From contig VCMS01000037.1 of the NCBI GenBank assembly GCA_022539475.1, positions 62,001-126,000 on the forward strand: DNA of 64,000 nt, given 5' to 3'. Below are positions 41,320 through 51,180 of this stretch, one piece after another. A program made the position numbers and the translations under genes. The stretch comes from Gracilaria domingensis. Lineage: Eukaryota > Rhodophyta > Florideophyceae > Gracilariales > Gracilariaceae. The notes under the pieces were generated by a model, which did no database searches, was not told where the DNA came from, and saw only the letters and a list, made by a program, of their open reading frames with translations. Position 1 is the stretch's first letter. Every line of letters begins with the position of its first letter.

Positions 41320-43752
41320 TCAGAGCCTGTGACTCTCCATATGGGCCAAATTTGGTGCACTTCCCGAGTGTTGCAAGCCAGTTCTTCCGAGCTCTGCATC
41401 AGCGCTCTTTGAACGTCCTTCGGCATCTTCCCCCAGAGTTCGAACTTCATACCGATTCACTTCAAAACCTACGTGGAGGCCTTCCGCTCCCTTTCTGAGA
41501 TCGTTTCTTCTTGCTTCCGTTTCTCTAATCAGTGACCGAGGAACCTCCTCTTCCGAACAACTCTCCATTTCATCCAAAACTCGCAAGACTTCACTGAAGC
41601 GTGGTCGTTCATGAGTGTCACGATGCCAACATCTTTCAATAAGCGCCTCCCATGCCGCCGGTATCTTCACTCGTCTCGCGTATTCTGACTCCGCCTTAGG
41701 TCGAAGGTGCTTATCCGCAACGGCAAAGGCCGCCTGTACAGGCGTCATGCCAGCAAACGGAATTTCACATGAGAACAACTCCCACAGCACAACACCGAAA
41801 GAATACACATCAACCTTGTCATTGTATGGCTCGTGACGGATCATCTCCGGGGCCATCCAACGATATGTGCCAGTTTCACTGGTCATGATTCCAGCCACCG
41901 AGCCGGTAACAGTTCCAATACCTCGAAACTGTCTACTTAGTCCAAAATCTGCCACTTTGACAACGGGACATCCGTCTTCCACAGGTCGATCGAGAAGGAG
42001 ATTCTGAGATTTCAAATCACGATGAATTATATGACATGCATGCAGATACCTCATACCACGTGCGATGTACCTCGCAACACTTCTCAAATCCTGCAAAGAT
42101 AAACATTGCCTCCACGATCGTTTCCTCAACGCTGCAAACAAACTACCGCCATGGCAAAACTCTGTTAGAATGCAAAGCTGCGGTGGTACGGTACAAGCAC
42201 CAAGAAACAGAACTATGTTCGGATGTCTCACCTTATTCAGCATCGAAACTTCAAGTCGAAAGTCTCTCAACATCTCCCTGTCTTCAGGAGAGAAACCAAC
42301 GGGTTCCAGAGCTGAAGGGGTACGACGTTCAAATGGGAGATCATCTAAAGTCTGATCATTTTGTAGAACATCCCCCTTGATAGTTCTCGTCGTAAGCTTC
42401 TTGACAGCGACAGGCGTGGAACGCCACAACCCCTTCCACATTTCCGAGAACGCTCCGTGGCCAATGGGATGGACAAGTTCGACATCGTTCACATTGACTT
42501 CCCAAGAAACTTGAAAATCTTTCAGCGATGTGTTGAGCATCGTTTCACGACGAGCATAATCAATGAGGGTCTTTTGTAAGCGTGCCAGTTCAGCTTCAAG
42601 TTGGTTCACCTCATCTAACTGCGCACGGTTAGCATCAGCGGAACTTCTCCTTTTACCAGCCTCAGCAACTCTCTTCAAAATATATCGTCGAACAGTCAGT
42701 CCTCGTGCATGGGCATGCGCGCGAATCTTATATATAACGCGAAATCTGGTAATATCATCGAGTGTGAGACGATGGAGCAACTGACGGTTGTCGGGGTTGC
42801 ACAGCGATTGCAACGCAAGTAACCATCGATTCAACTGATCGACGGATACGCACACGAGATCGATGGTGTCCACGCTTGTGGCAGAATGGGTAGTCGGATT
42901 ACTGACGAGCGAAAAACATAGCCACTCTGGATCAACAAGCCTGGGACCCAGATCTTGGAAGACGGCAGACTTGGGTCCGAACAAAACGCCCGCATATCGA
43001 CTAAGACGTGCGGCGCAAGAATCACCCCAGCACAAATAGCGATGATCGTCGGAAATGTTGAACTTGTGTCGGTATCGTGTATCTGATGAGTAGTGGTAAA
43101 GAAATTCGCCTTCCTCTAACGATGACAAAGCGTGTTGGACGAAATCGGCAGTGAGAGCCTCACTGTTTCTGTGCTGTCTCTCAAACTCCTGGCGCTGCTC
43201 TTCAACCATCTCAGTCAGAGCGATGTTCGACCAGGTCCTCCTAACTATTGAAGCACGTGGGGCAAATCGAGGGGCAAGCAAGGTGATGGGGACACGATGA
43301 CGCAGCAAAGCATAGTTATACAAAGAGTCCTTTGCCTGCGGTGAATGGTTGTCAAAGTGCATTCTCAATCGGGCTCGACGTGAGAGAGAGGCGCCATCAT
43401 TACCAATAAGCTTGGCAAGCGTATCATGGATGCTAACGAGCATCTCATCGTCCAGCAACAGCCTATTCGGATCGGCGAGAGTGAACTGGTCCATAACGGC
43501 GCCATTTGGAAATGAATATATGTTAGCCTGCTTGACTCCAAGCGCAATAGACTCGAGGTAGTCGGTAAGGTCGGCCAACAAGCCTGCACGTTCGCGACCG
43601 AAGACGGTGAGCACAAACTCATGCTCATCGTCATCTCCGGTGCATTCAAACTCTATAATAGGGCGCTGCTCCCTCACAGAGAGATTATGCAACTCGAGAT
43701 GATGCACGGTAATGCCATTCGGCAGGGGCGTAGAAAACTCGTGAAGATCCAT
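41320..43752 (-). CDS. ACT-domain Raf-like protein kinase
   Basis: An 810-residue kinase from ATG at 43752; the frame upstream has no ATG. Near the N-terminus is an ACT domain (FVLTVFGRERAGLLADLTDY), a small-molecule-sensing fold also found in the plant STY8/17/46 kinases. A coiled-coil segment (LEAELARLQKTLIDYARRE) precedes the kinase domain. The glycine loop is GHGAFSEMWKG (about residue 430), followed by VAVKKL. The catalytic loop is HRDLKSQN (about 575), then DFGLSR (about 598) and WMAPEMI (about 630). All catalytic residues are present. Sequence features are of the tyrosine-kinase-like/Raf group, which acts on Ser/Thr. The substrate is unknown. No intron is visible. Confidence 0.9.
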   Translation of the reverse strand: MDLHEFSTPLPNGITVHHLELHNLSVREQRPIIEFECTGDDDEHEFVLTVFGRERAGLLADLTDYLESIALGVKQANIYSFPNGAVMDQFTLADPNRLLLDDEMLVSIHDTLAKLIGNDGASLSRRARLRMHFDNHSPQAKDSLYNYALLRHRVPITLLAPRFAPRASIVRRTWSNIALTEMVEEQRQEFERQHRNSEALTADFVQHALSSLEEGEFLYHYSSDTRYRHKFNISDDHRYLCWGDSCAARLSRYAGVLFGPKSAVFQDLGPRLVDPEWLCFSLVSNPTTHSATSVDTIDLVCVSVDQLNRWLLALQSLCNPDNRQLLHRLTLDDITRFRVIYKIRAHAHARGLTVRRYILKRVAEAGKRRSSADANRAQLDEVNQLEAELARLQKTLIDYARRETMLNTSLKDFQVSWEVNVNDVELVHPIGHGAFSEMWKGLWRSTPVAVKKLTTRTIKGDVLQNDQTLDDLPFERRTPSALEPVGFSPEDREMLRDFRLEVSMLNKVRHPNIVLFLGACTVPPQLCILTEFCHGGSLFAALRKRSWRQCLSLQDLRSVARYIARGMRYLHACHIIHRDLKSQNLLLDRPVEDGCPVVKVADFGLSRQFRGIGTVTGSVAGIMTSETGTYRWMAPEMIRHEPYNDKVDVYSFGVVLWELFSCEIPFAGMTPVQAAFAVADKHLRPKAESEYARRVKIPAAWEALIERCWHRDTHERPRFSEVLRVLDEMESCSEEEVPRSLIRETEARRNDLRKGAEGLHVGFEVNRYEVRTLGEDAEGRSKSADAELGRTGLQHSGSAPNLAHMESHRL

Positions 43753-44337
43753 GTTTGCATGCTTGTATGTAGCGACGCGCAGCAAGGAGGAAAGCTGAAG
43801 CTGCTAAGCCTCCCACGGAACATTCAGCGGGGGCATTTTTCGATTGGCTACAGCACGATGACGCACAGCGCTCGTACCGAAGCTGGTGCCGCACGAAGAG
43901 CACGACGAGGGAGAGCGCTCGTGCGATAGCGTGGCCTCGAAGAGCTGCTTGACGTGTGAGTGGAAGCGTATGGAGCAGTATCATACCTAAGTGCGCAAAC
44001 CCTAATGCTGGACAAGTGGCCGCATGCTGCAAGCTGATTCGGCCGAATAACATTATTCGCCGCTGCCACGGCCACTCCAGGCTCGTCTTTATTGCGCGTG
44101 CTGCGCAAGCGGCGCATTCTTTGTTTTGTCCATAACCTTATCATACCTTCGCGCGTGCCGCCAGTGTTCAATGCATCCGCATTTTTGTCTTGGAAGCAAC
44201 TGCTATCCTACGGATGCTCTCGCCGACGTCAAGTAATGCACGAGCCGGGCCGTGCTCCTCGACGTGGTGCACACTGCGCATAGAAGCCAACGGTCTGAGC
44301 TAAGACCCCAGGGAACCTTCAAATAAATTGCGTTCGT

Positions 44338-44353
44338 TCGTACAATTGTACGA
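44338..44353. repeat. 16-bp perfect palindrome
   Basis: TCGTACAATTGTACGA, no spacer. Confidence 0.8.
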
Positions 44354-44992
44354 CGGTACGTGCGCACTGCACTAGTAGATCCTACTGATTGCAGCTTATA
44401 CGAGTTTGGTTGGGTTGTCCTCAACACCGTGAACCGAACAACCGAATACCCCTTCACTAAAACGTTGCTTGCACTGCGCTTTTGCTCGTTGTGCGCGATA
44501 TCCCTTGCTCTCGTTCCGTCAGTCCGACAACCGTTTGCCTTGCATTGCTGTCAAGCTTCTCATGCTGCTGCAGTCCCACGAGTGTCCCACGATAGCAATG
44601 ATCATAATAGACCAAAGCACTATCATAGTGATCGTCTAGATGATCTTCATCATATCATCATGATATTGGTTTGCAAGGTTACAAGGGACCTTTGGGAGAT
44701 AACGTTCTCGAAAGGTGCACAGAACCCTGAACCCGATTGCTAATGCCCGACCGGATCATGGGATACAACGGCACATATCTACCCTTTGGGTAGATGTACC
44801 TGGCGTCAATCTGAATGGAAGCATCAGTGCAGCACGCATCTGCGCGATCATCGCACCTTAACGTGTAGGTATTCACGAGCTTCGCGGATTGATTCGCCGC
44901 TTCTCACCTAAACTTTACCTTCATACGGATACGACGGTACACGGATGCCGTCAAGTCTGCATCAGGTTGGAGCTGAAACCTGTGTTCAACTC

Positions 44993-45065
44993 AACCGTCA
45001 AGTTTATACGAATCTTTAAGGATTCCTTAAAGGATTCCTTAAAGGTTCGTATCCACTTGACGGTT
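44993..45065. repeat. 73-base near-perfect hairpin
   Basis: Arms 44993-45021 and 45037-45065 are 29 bases each and complementary at 26 positions (starting AACCGTCAAG, ending CTTGACGGTT). The 15-base spacer ATTCCTTAAAGGATT is itself almost self-complementary, so nearly the whole 73 bases can pair. Confidence 0.85.
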
Positions 45066-45074
45066 CAACCGTGC

Positions 45075-45114
45075 CGCGTAGAGTTCCCATGACATGTCAT
45101 GGGAATTCTACGCG
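45075..45114. repeat. 40-base palindrome without spacer
   Basis: CGCGTAGAGTTCCCATGACA is followed at once by TGTCATGGGAATTCTACGCG; 19 of 20 pairs match. It starts nine bases after the preceding hairpin. Confidence 0.88.
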
Positions 45115-45807
45115 TCTCTCTTGTTCTGTCTGAAAAAGTGAAGCGTTTTCATTAAAGAATTAAACGGCTCTATGTACAAAACCTAACCGCACGTGTCTGA
45201 TGCACACCATCTAATCTTAATTGGTCAATAATACCTCGCATCAGCGGTCACCAGTGGTGACTCACCACAATCTCAATGCCGAGTGTTGTTACAACAGAAG
45301 TCCCTGCTGCGAACCCATGATATAGCGTTCCCTGTTACCTATTGCTCAAGCCCCCTTCATCTGTATCATCCTTGAAACAAACTCTGATAGCCACCCTCCT
45401 TTGTGGGAATGGCCCATCTTGCAAACCACAGCCCCATTTGAAACACAACCAGTGGTCTCGTTCGATAAACTGTAGCCAACCAACGCCGGTCGCAAAGCGC
45501 TGGGTGGGGCCTTTCGAATAGAATATCGACGTATCGAAAAGGAGCACACGCCCGTTGAGCGTCTTCTCCCTCAATCACCAGCCAAAATCAAGCTCTGTTT
45601 CAGGGTGCAGTCTACCTCCACGTCACCATGCATCGCATGAGCTGCACTCGACCATGCTCATGAAGCGACGGTTTGCTTTCGAGACGAATGGAATGCTTAC
45701 GACAAAGCTCTGAGAACGCAATTACGCAGTACGGAGGACGCCGTTTGTCCTAAACCAAGCTGGTATCAAAGGTATGAAAGACTCATTCCTATCCTTTGGC
45801 ATATCTA

Positions 45808-47049
45808 CTAGGGCGAAGTGATGCGTCTTGGAGCCAGAAATCGTCGCCCATATCCCTTCTTTCTCACACCAAGAGCCTTGATATCATCGAAGCTCTTGGC
45901 GTATTCATCCTTTTCATTATCATTATGATCATCTCCTTTCCGCCAAGAAGAAAAGAGCAGTACAAGTCTGGATACCCCCGCCGAAGCCAGGACCACTACA
46001 GCCCCGGAAAATAAGATCCACTCCCCAAGAACGCGTTTGAAGAACATATAGAGAGAGAAAAGCGGGGGAAAGATGGGTTGCATCCCGCCTGTCACACGCG
46101 CTTCGTAAACTCCATCGCGAAGAAAATACGCACGACCTTCATACCACCCTCTCAAATCACCAGTATACATCGTGCCGTCCATCTCGGCTGCAGCTACTAA
46201 ACTCGTCCTGCAACGACAAAACAGAGATCTAGCAATAGTGCACGCAGCGCTTGTCCACTTCATAGAGAACAGGGAAACGCAGAGCAACAACATAGCAATA
46301 ACTTCTATGGGTACTCTTGTTTGTTTCACTGCAAGCATAGTCGCCTGGGCAATGGAAAGAATAATAAGGGCTCGTGCAGCGCCCATGAGGAACGAATTTC
46401 CGCTTCCGCATCGCAATGGCTTATGGCAAGTGTTGCCAATCACACCCTGCCGAGAATGACAAGTTATGTCTTTGCCGGCACAACCACGTATCGTTGTAAG
46501 AGCAAGGTTTTCGTTGGTGGGATGATTCTTGGCGTTATCGAGCCATGTTCTGAGCAATTTTCTCGTCTGATTCGAAGGGCGGAATGAAAGCCATTGCGTG
46601 CTGATTAGTCTCCTCTGTTCGTTTAGAGACAGCGATATGGCATTCATTCCAAACGGAAGTTCTCTTGCATCTGTCGCCAACAAGATGTTGTTTGTGGCAT
46701 ACGCGACTCCATGTTTATAGCTTCTCTCCAGCGTATCCCAGTGTGTTAATAGAAAGTCCGAGACACAATGACGTGCTGTAAGGTTGGTTTTGGTCTTGAC
46801 GACCGTAGCTTGCAGCGTGTCGCAACTCGTGATGATTGTAGTTTGTGGTTGTCGTGGAGGCCCACATCGAAGAAGAGCGCAGCGCGGAGTACGATAGCTT
46901 GGGAAGACAGTAGCAACGTAATCAAAGTTGGAAGAAGAGAAGTGTTGCGTGTGCCCTTTTTGAGGAAGCGAAGCATTTTGAAACAACATGAGCACGGTGA
47001 ACACGACGAGGAAGAACAACGGTCGAAGCATAGGGATTTTCTTCGCCAT
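45808..47049 (-). CDS. Multi-pass membrane protein, unknown function
   Basis: A 413-residue protein from ATG at 47049; the frame continues upstream only with a GTG. An N-terminal hydrophobic segment (LRPLFFLVVFTVLMLFQ) is a signal anchor. A lumenal or extracellular part of about 170 residues follows, with several Cys. Three further membrane segments are clear: LIILSIAQATMLAV, VIAMLLLCVSLFSMKW and WILFSGAVVVLASAGVSRLV. The cytosolic-looking tail is charged (RKGDDHNDNEKDEYAK). I recognise no family and it may be lineage-specific. Coding status is supported by length and regular membrane segments. It does not overlap the neighbouring MFS gene. Confidence 0.6.
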   Translation of the reverse strand: MAKKIPMLRPLFFLVVFTVLMLFQNASLPQKGHTQHFSSSNFDYVATVFPSYRTPRCALLRCGPPRQPQTTIITSCDTLQATVVKTKTNLTARHCVSDFLLTHWDTLERSYKHGVAYATNNILLATDARELPFGMNAISLSLNEQRRLISTQWLSFRPSNQTRKLLRTWLDNAKNHPTNENLALTTIRGCAGKDITCHSRQGVIGNTCHKPLRCGSGNSFLMGAARALIILSIAQATMLAVKQTRVPIEVIAMLLLCVSLFSMKWTSAACTIARSLFCRCRTSLVAAAEMDGTMYTGDLRGWYEGRAYFLRDGVYEARVTGGMQPIFPPLFSLYMFFKRVLGEWILFSGAVVVLASAGVSRLVLLFSSWRKGDDHNDNEKDEYAKSFDDIKALGVRKKGYGRRFLAPRRITSP

Positions 47050-47732
47050 CGTTTGAGCCGCCGCTTTTGATAGATGAGACAAGCCGCACAGAGGGCGCAC
47101 TGCGGAGCCAGCGACTCGACAGCCGCTGACTCAGGTAGGACTAGGACTCCTACCGTTGGAGCTGTGATCTTGGACGACGTGATTGATGTCAGGATTCTTT
47201 GCTCGAAAACCTGCGTAGGAGCACCTCTGGCATGTACGAGTGGGGCAAATGTGGGCAAGTGTTATGCACGATACGGGCCGATGATGCTTACAGAAACGCA
47301 ACTGTAAGACCGTCATTATTCTCCTGGGCCCCAAGACTTGCGGTCGCATGACTCGCAGTCGCGCGTCGCGACAATCGCACAGCGCGATCATGGGGCGCGA
47401 CCGCGAAAAGAGCGATGCAGACCTCGTTTGCCTGGGAAAGAGCTAGCCCCCCGTTTATATCGCTCGTATGTACGAAGTTACAGAGCACTGTACCGACGGT
47501 ACTGTTATTGGTACCCATGACTTCCAACGCTCATGGACGTACCGGAGTACGCCGTACCTCACCGTGCTGCGCCGCAGGTTTTGCTGCCGACTCAGTTGGG
47601 AGAAGGGGCCTGTCCTTCCGCATGTATCTCGTTGTGAACAAAAGCAAAGTTCTTTCAAGACGCAGAAAGATCTCATTCTATTCTAATGTACACGTCTCGC
47701 CTTACAAGGCCTGCACCAACCAGCCCGAACAA
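47050..47732. other. Intergenic
   Basis: No supported gene between the membrane protein start and the MFS stop. Confidence 0.4.
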
Positions 47733-49079
47733 CTACTTCAGCCCCGATTTCAAAACAGTGACCTGTGCAAACCCTGTAGCAACAGCAGCCACCATGCCGA
47801 TTGCAAAAAACGGTAGACCCGGAATGCCAATCGACGTTCCGTATGCTAGCAGCGCATTTGAAACCAGCGGACTGAAAGGTTTCACCACCGCCGATAACGC
47901 GCTTAAACTTCCTTGTAGCCCACCTTGCTCGCTTCGATCAACCTGCCGAGCAATCAAACTCTTCATCGCGGGATCGGAAACAAACCCAAGTGTACCGACA
48001 ACCAATGCCATGTACATTCCAAACGTCGTGCGAGCCGCGCCGTACATGAAGAAATGTACAGCCACCAGAGAGTAGCCTATTACAATTGTGCGCGATTCGC
48101 CAAGCGCTTTGACGGCCAGTGGGGCCAGAATTGACTGTGAGATTAGCAATGACAAACCAACAAGCGAAAGAAAGATGCCAGTGTCCTTCGACTCCCACCC
48201 AAGCTTTACACTTGCGTAAAGAAACAGAACTGAATTTAGACCGGATTGTGCAACGCCCATAGTAGCTAGCGTCAGAGAGATCCATTGCAATGATTCACTG
48301 TGCGCTAACAACCTCCGCACTCGCGGCAGCGGATTGATGTCAGCATTTCTGATAGCCGAAACCACGTCGCCAAAGGATGTATGTCCTGACTCTGACGGCT
48401 TTGTCTCCGGCAGGTAAAACCACACAAACAAGAGCGAACACACAATGCCAACGCAAGCAAGGTGGAAGCTCGACGCAAGGTAGAAGGTGCTTTCAGTGAG
48501 ACCACCTATCGTGGGGCCTATGAAAAACGCAAGACCGCTGGTAGCGCCCAACCAGCCGTAGTTTCGTGACGTAATCAGCGGATCGGTGCTAATGTCGGCA
48601 ATGTAGGTATTGGCAGTAGAAAAATAAGCGTTTGTAAGAGCAATAAGCGTGTAGGCAGGACCCTGGACGGCAAGACTGGTCGGAAACTGTGCCACAAAAG
48701 CAAGTCCAATTAACTCTCCCAAGTGAGTGATCATGATGACGGGCTTGCGACCGATGACGTCAGAAATGGCACCGAACAAGGGCGAAGAAAAGATGGTGAT
48801 GACGGCCTGAATGGAATCCACCGTGCCCGTGAAGTACGAAGCGAGAGAGGCATCCTGACCCGCGGCATCCAAAATTAGACGAGGCCGTACAGGAACGGTC
48901 ATCGCTATGCATGTGAGGAAGAGAAACACAGCGACGAGCAAGTAGGGAAGCGGGTTGGCGTGTTGCTCGTGCGACAATACTTGGTCGCCATCTGGAGAGA
49001 GCAAAATTGTGGTCTCCTCAGCGTTGGAGGAACAGCGCTGACCACGCTTGTCGGCGTCGGTTTCGATGTCGGGCGTCAT
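47733..49079 (-). CDS. Major facilitator superfamily transporter (TetA/HIAT-like)
   Basis: A 448-residue integral membrane carrier from ATG at 49079. About twelve hydrophobic segments are seen. After the second comes the MFS motif A, FGAISDVIGRKPVIMITHLG, which controls the transport cycle. The N-terminal tail is acidic and soluble. The sixth-seventh loop carries SESGHTSFGDVVSAIRNADI. Similarity in motif A and overall length is to the TetA-type drug:proton antiporters and the eukaryotic HIAT1 group. The substrate cannot be inferred. It is one open frame without introns and is divergent from LSM12, almost 1 kb away. Confidence 0.85.
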   Translation of the reverse strand: MTPDIETDADKRGQRCSSNAEETTILLSPDGDQVLSHEQHANPLPYLLVAVFLFLTCIAMTVPVRPRLILDAAGQDASLASYFTGTVDSIQAVITIFSSPLFGAISDVIGRKPVIMITHLGELIGLAFVAQFPTSLAVQGPAYTLIALTNAYFSTANTYIADISTDPLITSRNYGWLGATSGLAFFIGPTIGGLTESTFYLASSFHLACVGIVCSLLFVWFYLPETKPSESGHTSFGDVVSAIRNADINPLPRVRRLLAHSESLQWISLTLATMGVAQSGLNSVLFLYASVKLGWESKDTGIFLSLVGLSLLISQSILAPLAVKALGESRTIVIGYSLVAVHFFMYGAARTTFGMYMALVVGTLGFVSDPAMKSLIARQVDRSEQGGLQGSLSALSAVVKPFSPLVSNALLAYGTSIGIPGLPFFAIGMVAAVATGFAQVTVLKSGLK

Positions 49080-50065
49080 GAGGAGCAGTTTGTCGCCGCG
49101 CAAACGCTTGCGTCGGAGAAGTGGGGGAGGGGGGGGACGCAGCAGGCGGGGTTGGACCTAAGTCACATCGTGGAAGGAAAAACCCGAAGTGAAGCGTTAG
49201 GAATGATAACATCGACGGCTCACGATGCAGATGGCAGCTCGCCATCGGATGAGATGTGTTTGCACCACCCAAGCGCACACTGGGCACATGCGGACTCGTG
49301 GTTGGTCGACGCCATCGGCCGACCGACTGGTACCGCCGGGATTTGTGTGATTTTTTGTGGCTCGCTCGCGCCTATTGGGTGCTGCATTTGGCGGCGCTTC
49401 CTTTCGATTCGGCTGTCGCGCCAGTGCGAGGCCAATCCATGGTGCTTCGTTGCAGCTACCGTCGGGTAGCCGTGCGCGGCTCGAGTAGCGACCATCATAC
49501 CTAAGGTAGATAGGATACCGTGCAACAGTGTCGCCGCCTCTGTTCAAGTCGACCGCCCTCTCGACAGTGCATCACACAAGCTCATTCTGCAATGTCCCAA
49601 GGTGGCACACAGACGTATGGCCGCGTTGGAAACTGCCGTTAGATCGCGATCCTGCGCGCCGCGTGCCTCCCGCTGTCATGCGAGAGGCGCTCGCGACGCG
49701 GCTCGAGAGCGGCAAGAAACGCGACGCCAGGGGCACCGCGGCGGGTCTAAGCGGGACGCCGGCGGTCAAGGTACGAAGGTGCCCGTGGCGGCGGAGTCAA
49801 CGGCCGCCGCCACCGGCGCGCAAAACGCACGTCGTGCGCGCCACGCGTGACACATGGCGCACACGCGTCATGCTACGCGGCGCCAAGCCGTTCCAGCCGG
49901 CGCGCACGCACAAAAAAACACGCTGATCGCACTTGCGCGCGCGCGCAGCCGCCGCGACCCGGCAGCGCGCGTCGTCCGCTTCAAGGCGCCGCCCTGCGAA
50001 CGAGGCCCCGCCGTCGCCAGTCGCCGCGTCGTCGAGCCGCTCGCGACGCGCTGCGAGAGCCGCCC
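49080..50065. other. GC-rich interval between MFS and LSM12
   Basis: Open frames on both strands here are Arg/Ala-rich and reflect base composition. The last 400 bases are CG-dense and should include the LSM12 promoter. A purine-rich stretch with a G-run lies at about 49121-49137. Confidence 0.45.
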
Positions 50066-50862
50066 ATGGACGGCCGTGCTCAGCCGCCCATGAAGTTTGA
50101 GCAGGGCGAGGCGATCGCCCTCCATCTCCACGACGGCGGCGTGCTGCGCGGCTTTGTGCACGCGGAGGACAAGGGCGCCGGCTTGCTGTGTCTCGAGCTC
50201 ATTCCCTCCGCCCAAATAGCGCTTGTTTCGCTCGCCAACATTAAGTCCACGTCGCCGTACTCGCACCCCGCGCACGCCAGGAAGTGGCCCTCCAACTGTG
50301 CGTTCGTCCCCCCCCCCCCCCCCCCCGCCTCGCGCCTTGTCACGTGTTCACCGCCGTGCATCTCCCACCCGATCACCCGAGCTAACCTGTTTGTCGTTTG
50401 TTCCCGCCCCGTGTTTCGCCCCCGTCCAGTCAACCTGGACCTTACCAAGCTGCGAGCCGACGAGCGTCGCGCGTACGAGAAGCAAGAGCACCAATTCAGC
50501 AAAATCGGCGTTGGAGTCACGCCGTTTGCGCAAGCCATCTTCGACATTATCGATAAGACCATGCCCTGCAGGTGGGACGGCAAGGACATCCTTGTGCTCG
50601 ACTCTGTCCGCCTCACTGCGCCGTACACAGTCAAAGCAATTAGGTACGCTATCGTCTTCGCCTCCCTTCCGCCCGCGCCGTCAATCGATGCCTAATACTC
50701 ACACGTGACGACCCCCCCGTCCATTTACGCGCCATCCTTTCCACACCCGCCAGCTCGGAATGCAGCGGCGACGCCAAGCTCGTGGAGCGTCTCAAGACGA
50801 TTCTCGAGAACGAAGCGCATACAATAACAAGTGCGACAGATGCAAATGGTGTGAAACCATAA
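50066..50862 (+). CDS. LSM12: LSM12-like protein (LSm plus AD domain), three exons
   Basis: Exons 50066-50297, 50430-50643 and 50754-50862 give 184 residues. The LSm-like N-terminus has FEQGEAIALHLHDGGVLRGF. The AD domain runs from LDLTKLRADERRAYEKQEHQ through VGVTPFAQAIFDIIDKTMPC to KDILVLDSVRLTAPYTVKAI, and continues after the second splice as SSECSGDAKLVERL. This is the LSM12 layout, an RNA-linked protein of stress granules and translation. Intron 1 is GTGCGT...CAG, 132 bp, phase 1. It stays open because its length is divisible by three, and it holds 19 consecutive C. Intron 2 is GTACGC...CAG, 110 bp, phase 2. The start at 50090 is also possible. Confidence 0.82.
50308..50326. repeat. Homopolymer C19 in LSM12 intron 1
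   Basis: Uninterrupted 19 C, 10 bases after the proposed donor site. It may hamper splicing or sequencing accuracy. Confidence 0.9.
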
Positions 50863-51180
50863 CTGCGCTGCGTGCAACGTCTAATCTGCCTAACAACACC
50901 TGCTGCTCTCTGTTGCGTGCTTGCTGCTTGGTGGTGCGCTGGTACGCGCTTGCTTAAAAGGCAATAAAACATATGAGAGAGACAAGGACAACAAAAATAT
51001 CTAATGTACAAGCACCGCACCGTCATTTGTTAACGCAGGCGTCTGCGATATGAGCGTCTGCGATATGAAGCGCTCTTGCACCCTATAACAAGCCACCAAA
51101 CTGTTCGCGCTACAAGATTTGTCATCCTAAATCTAATATGTGACGCGTACTTGTCTTTTTGACTACATCAAAGCTCCATT
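50863..51180. other. Convergent intergenic region LSM12/MYB
   Basis: Contains AATAAA at about 50962-50967 for LSM12 and a short repeat GTCTGCGATATGA found twice (about 51031 and 51047). No gene. Confidence 0.5.

Larger units (their letters stand above)
43753..45807. other. Intergenic interval with clustered palindromes
   Basis: No supported gene in 2 kb. The interval contains four palindromes or hairpins, at 44338-44353, about 44771-44800, 44993-45065 and 45075-45114. GATC/ATCATG-rich DNA lies near 44600-44665. Confidence 0.5.

Noticed and set aside
45335-45578. Three overlapping minus-strand ORFs of 67-79 codons
   Set aside because: Mutually overlapping frames of one short stretch, none with a domain or convincing composition.
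47415-47816. 133-codon ORF overlapping the MFS 3' end
   Set aside because: Antisense to a well-supported transporter and no recognisable content.
48960-49469. 169-codon plus-strand ORF across the MFS N-terminus
   Set aside because: Shadow frame in GC-rich DNA; no homology signal.
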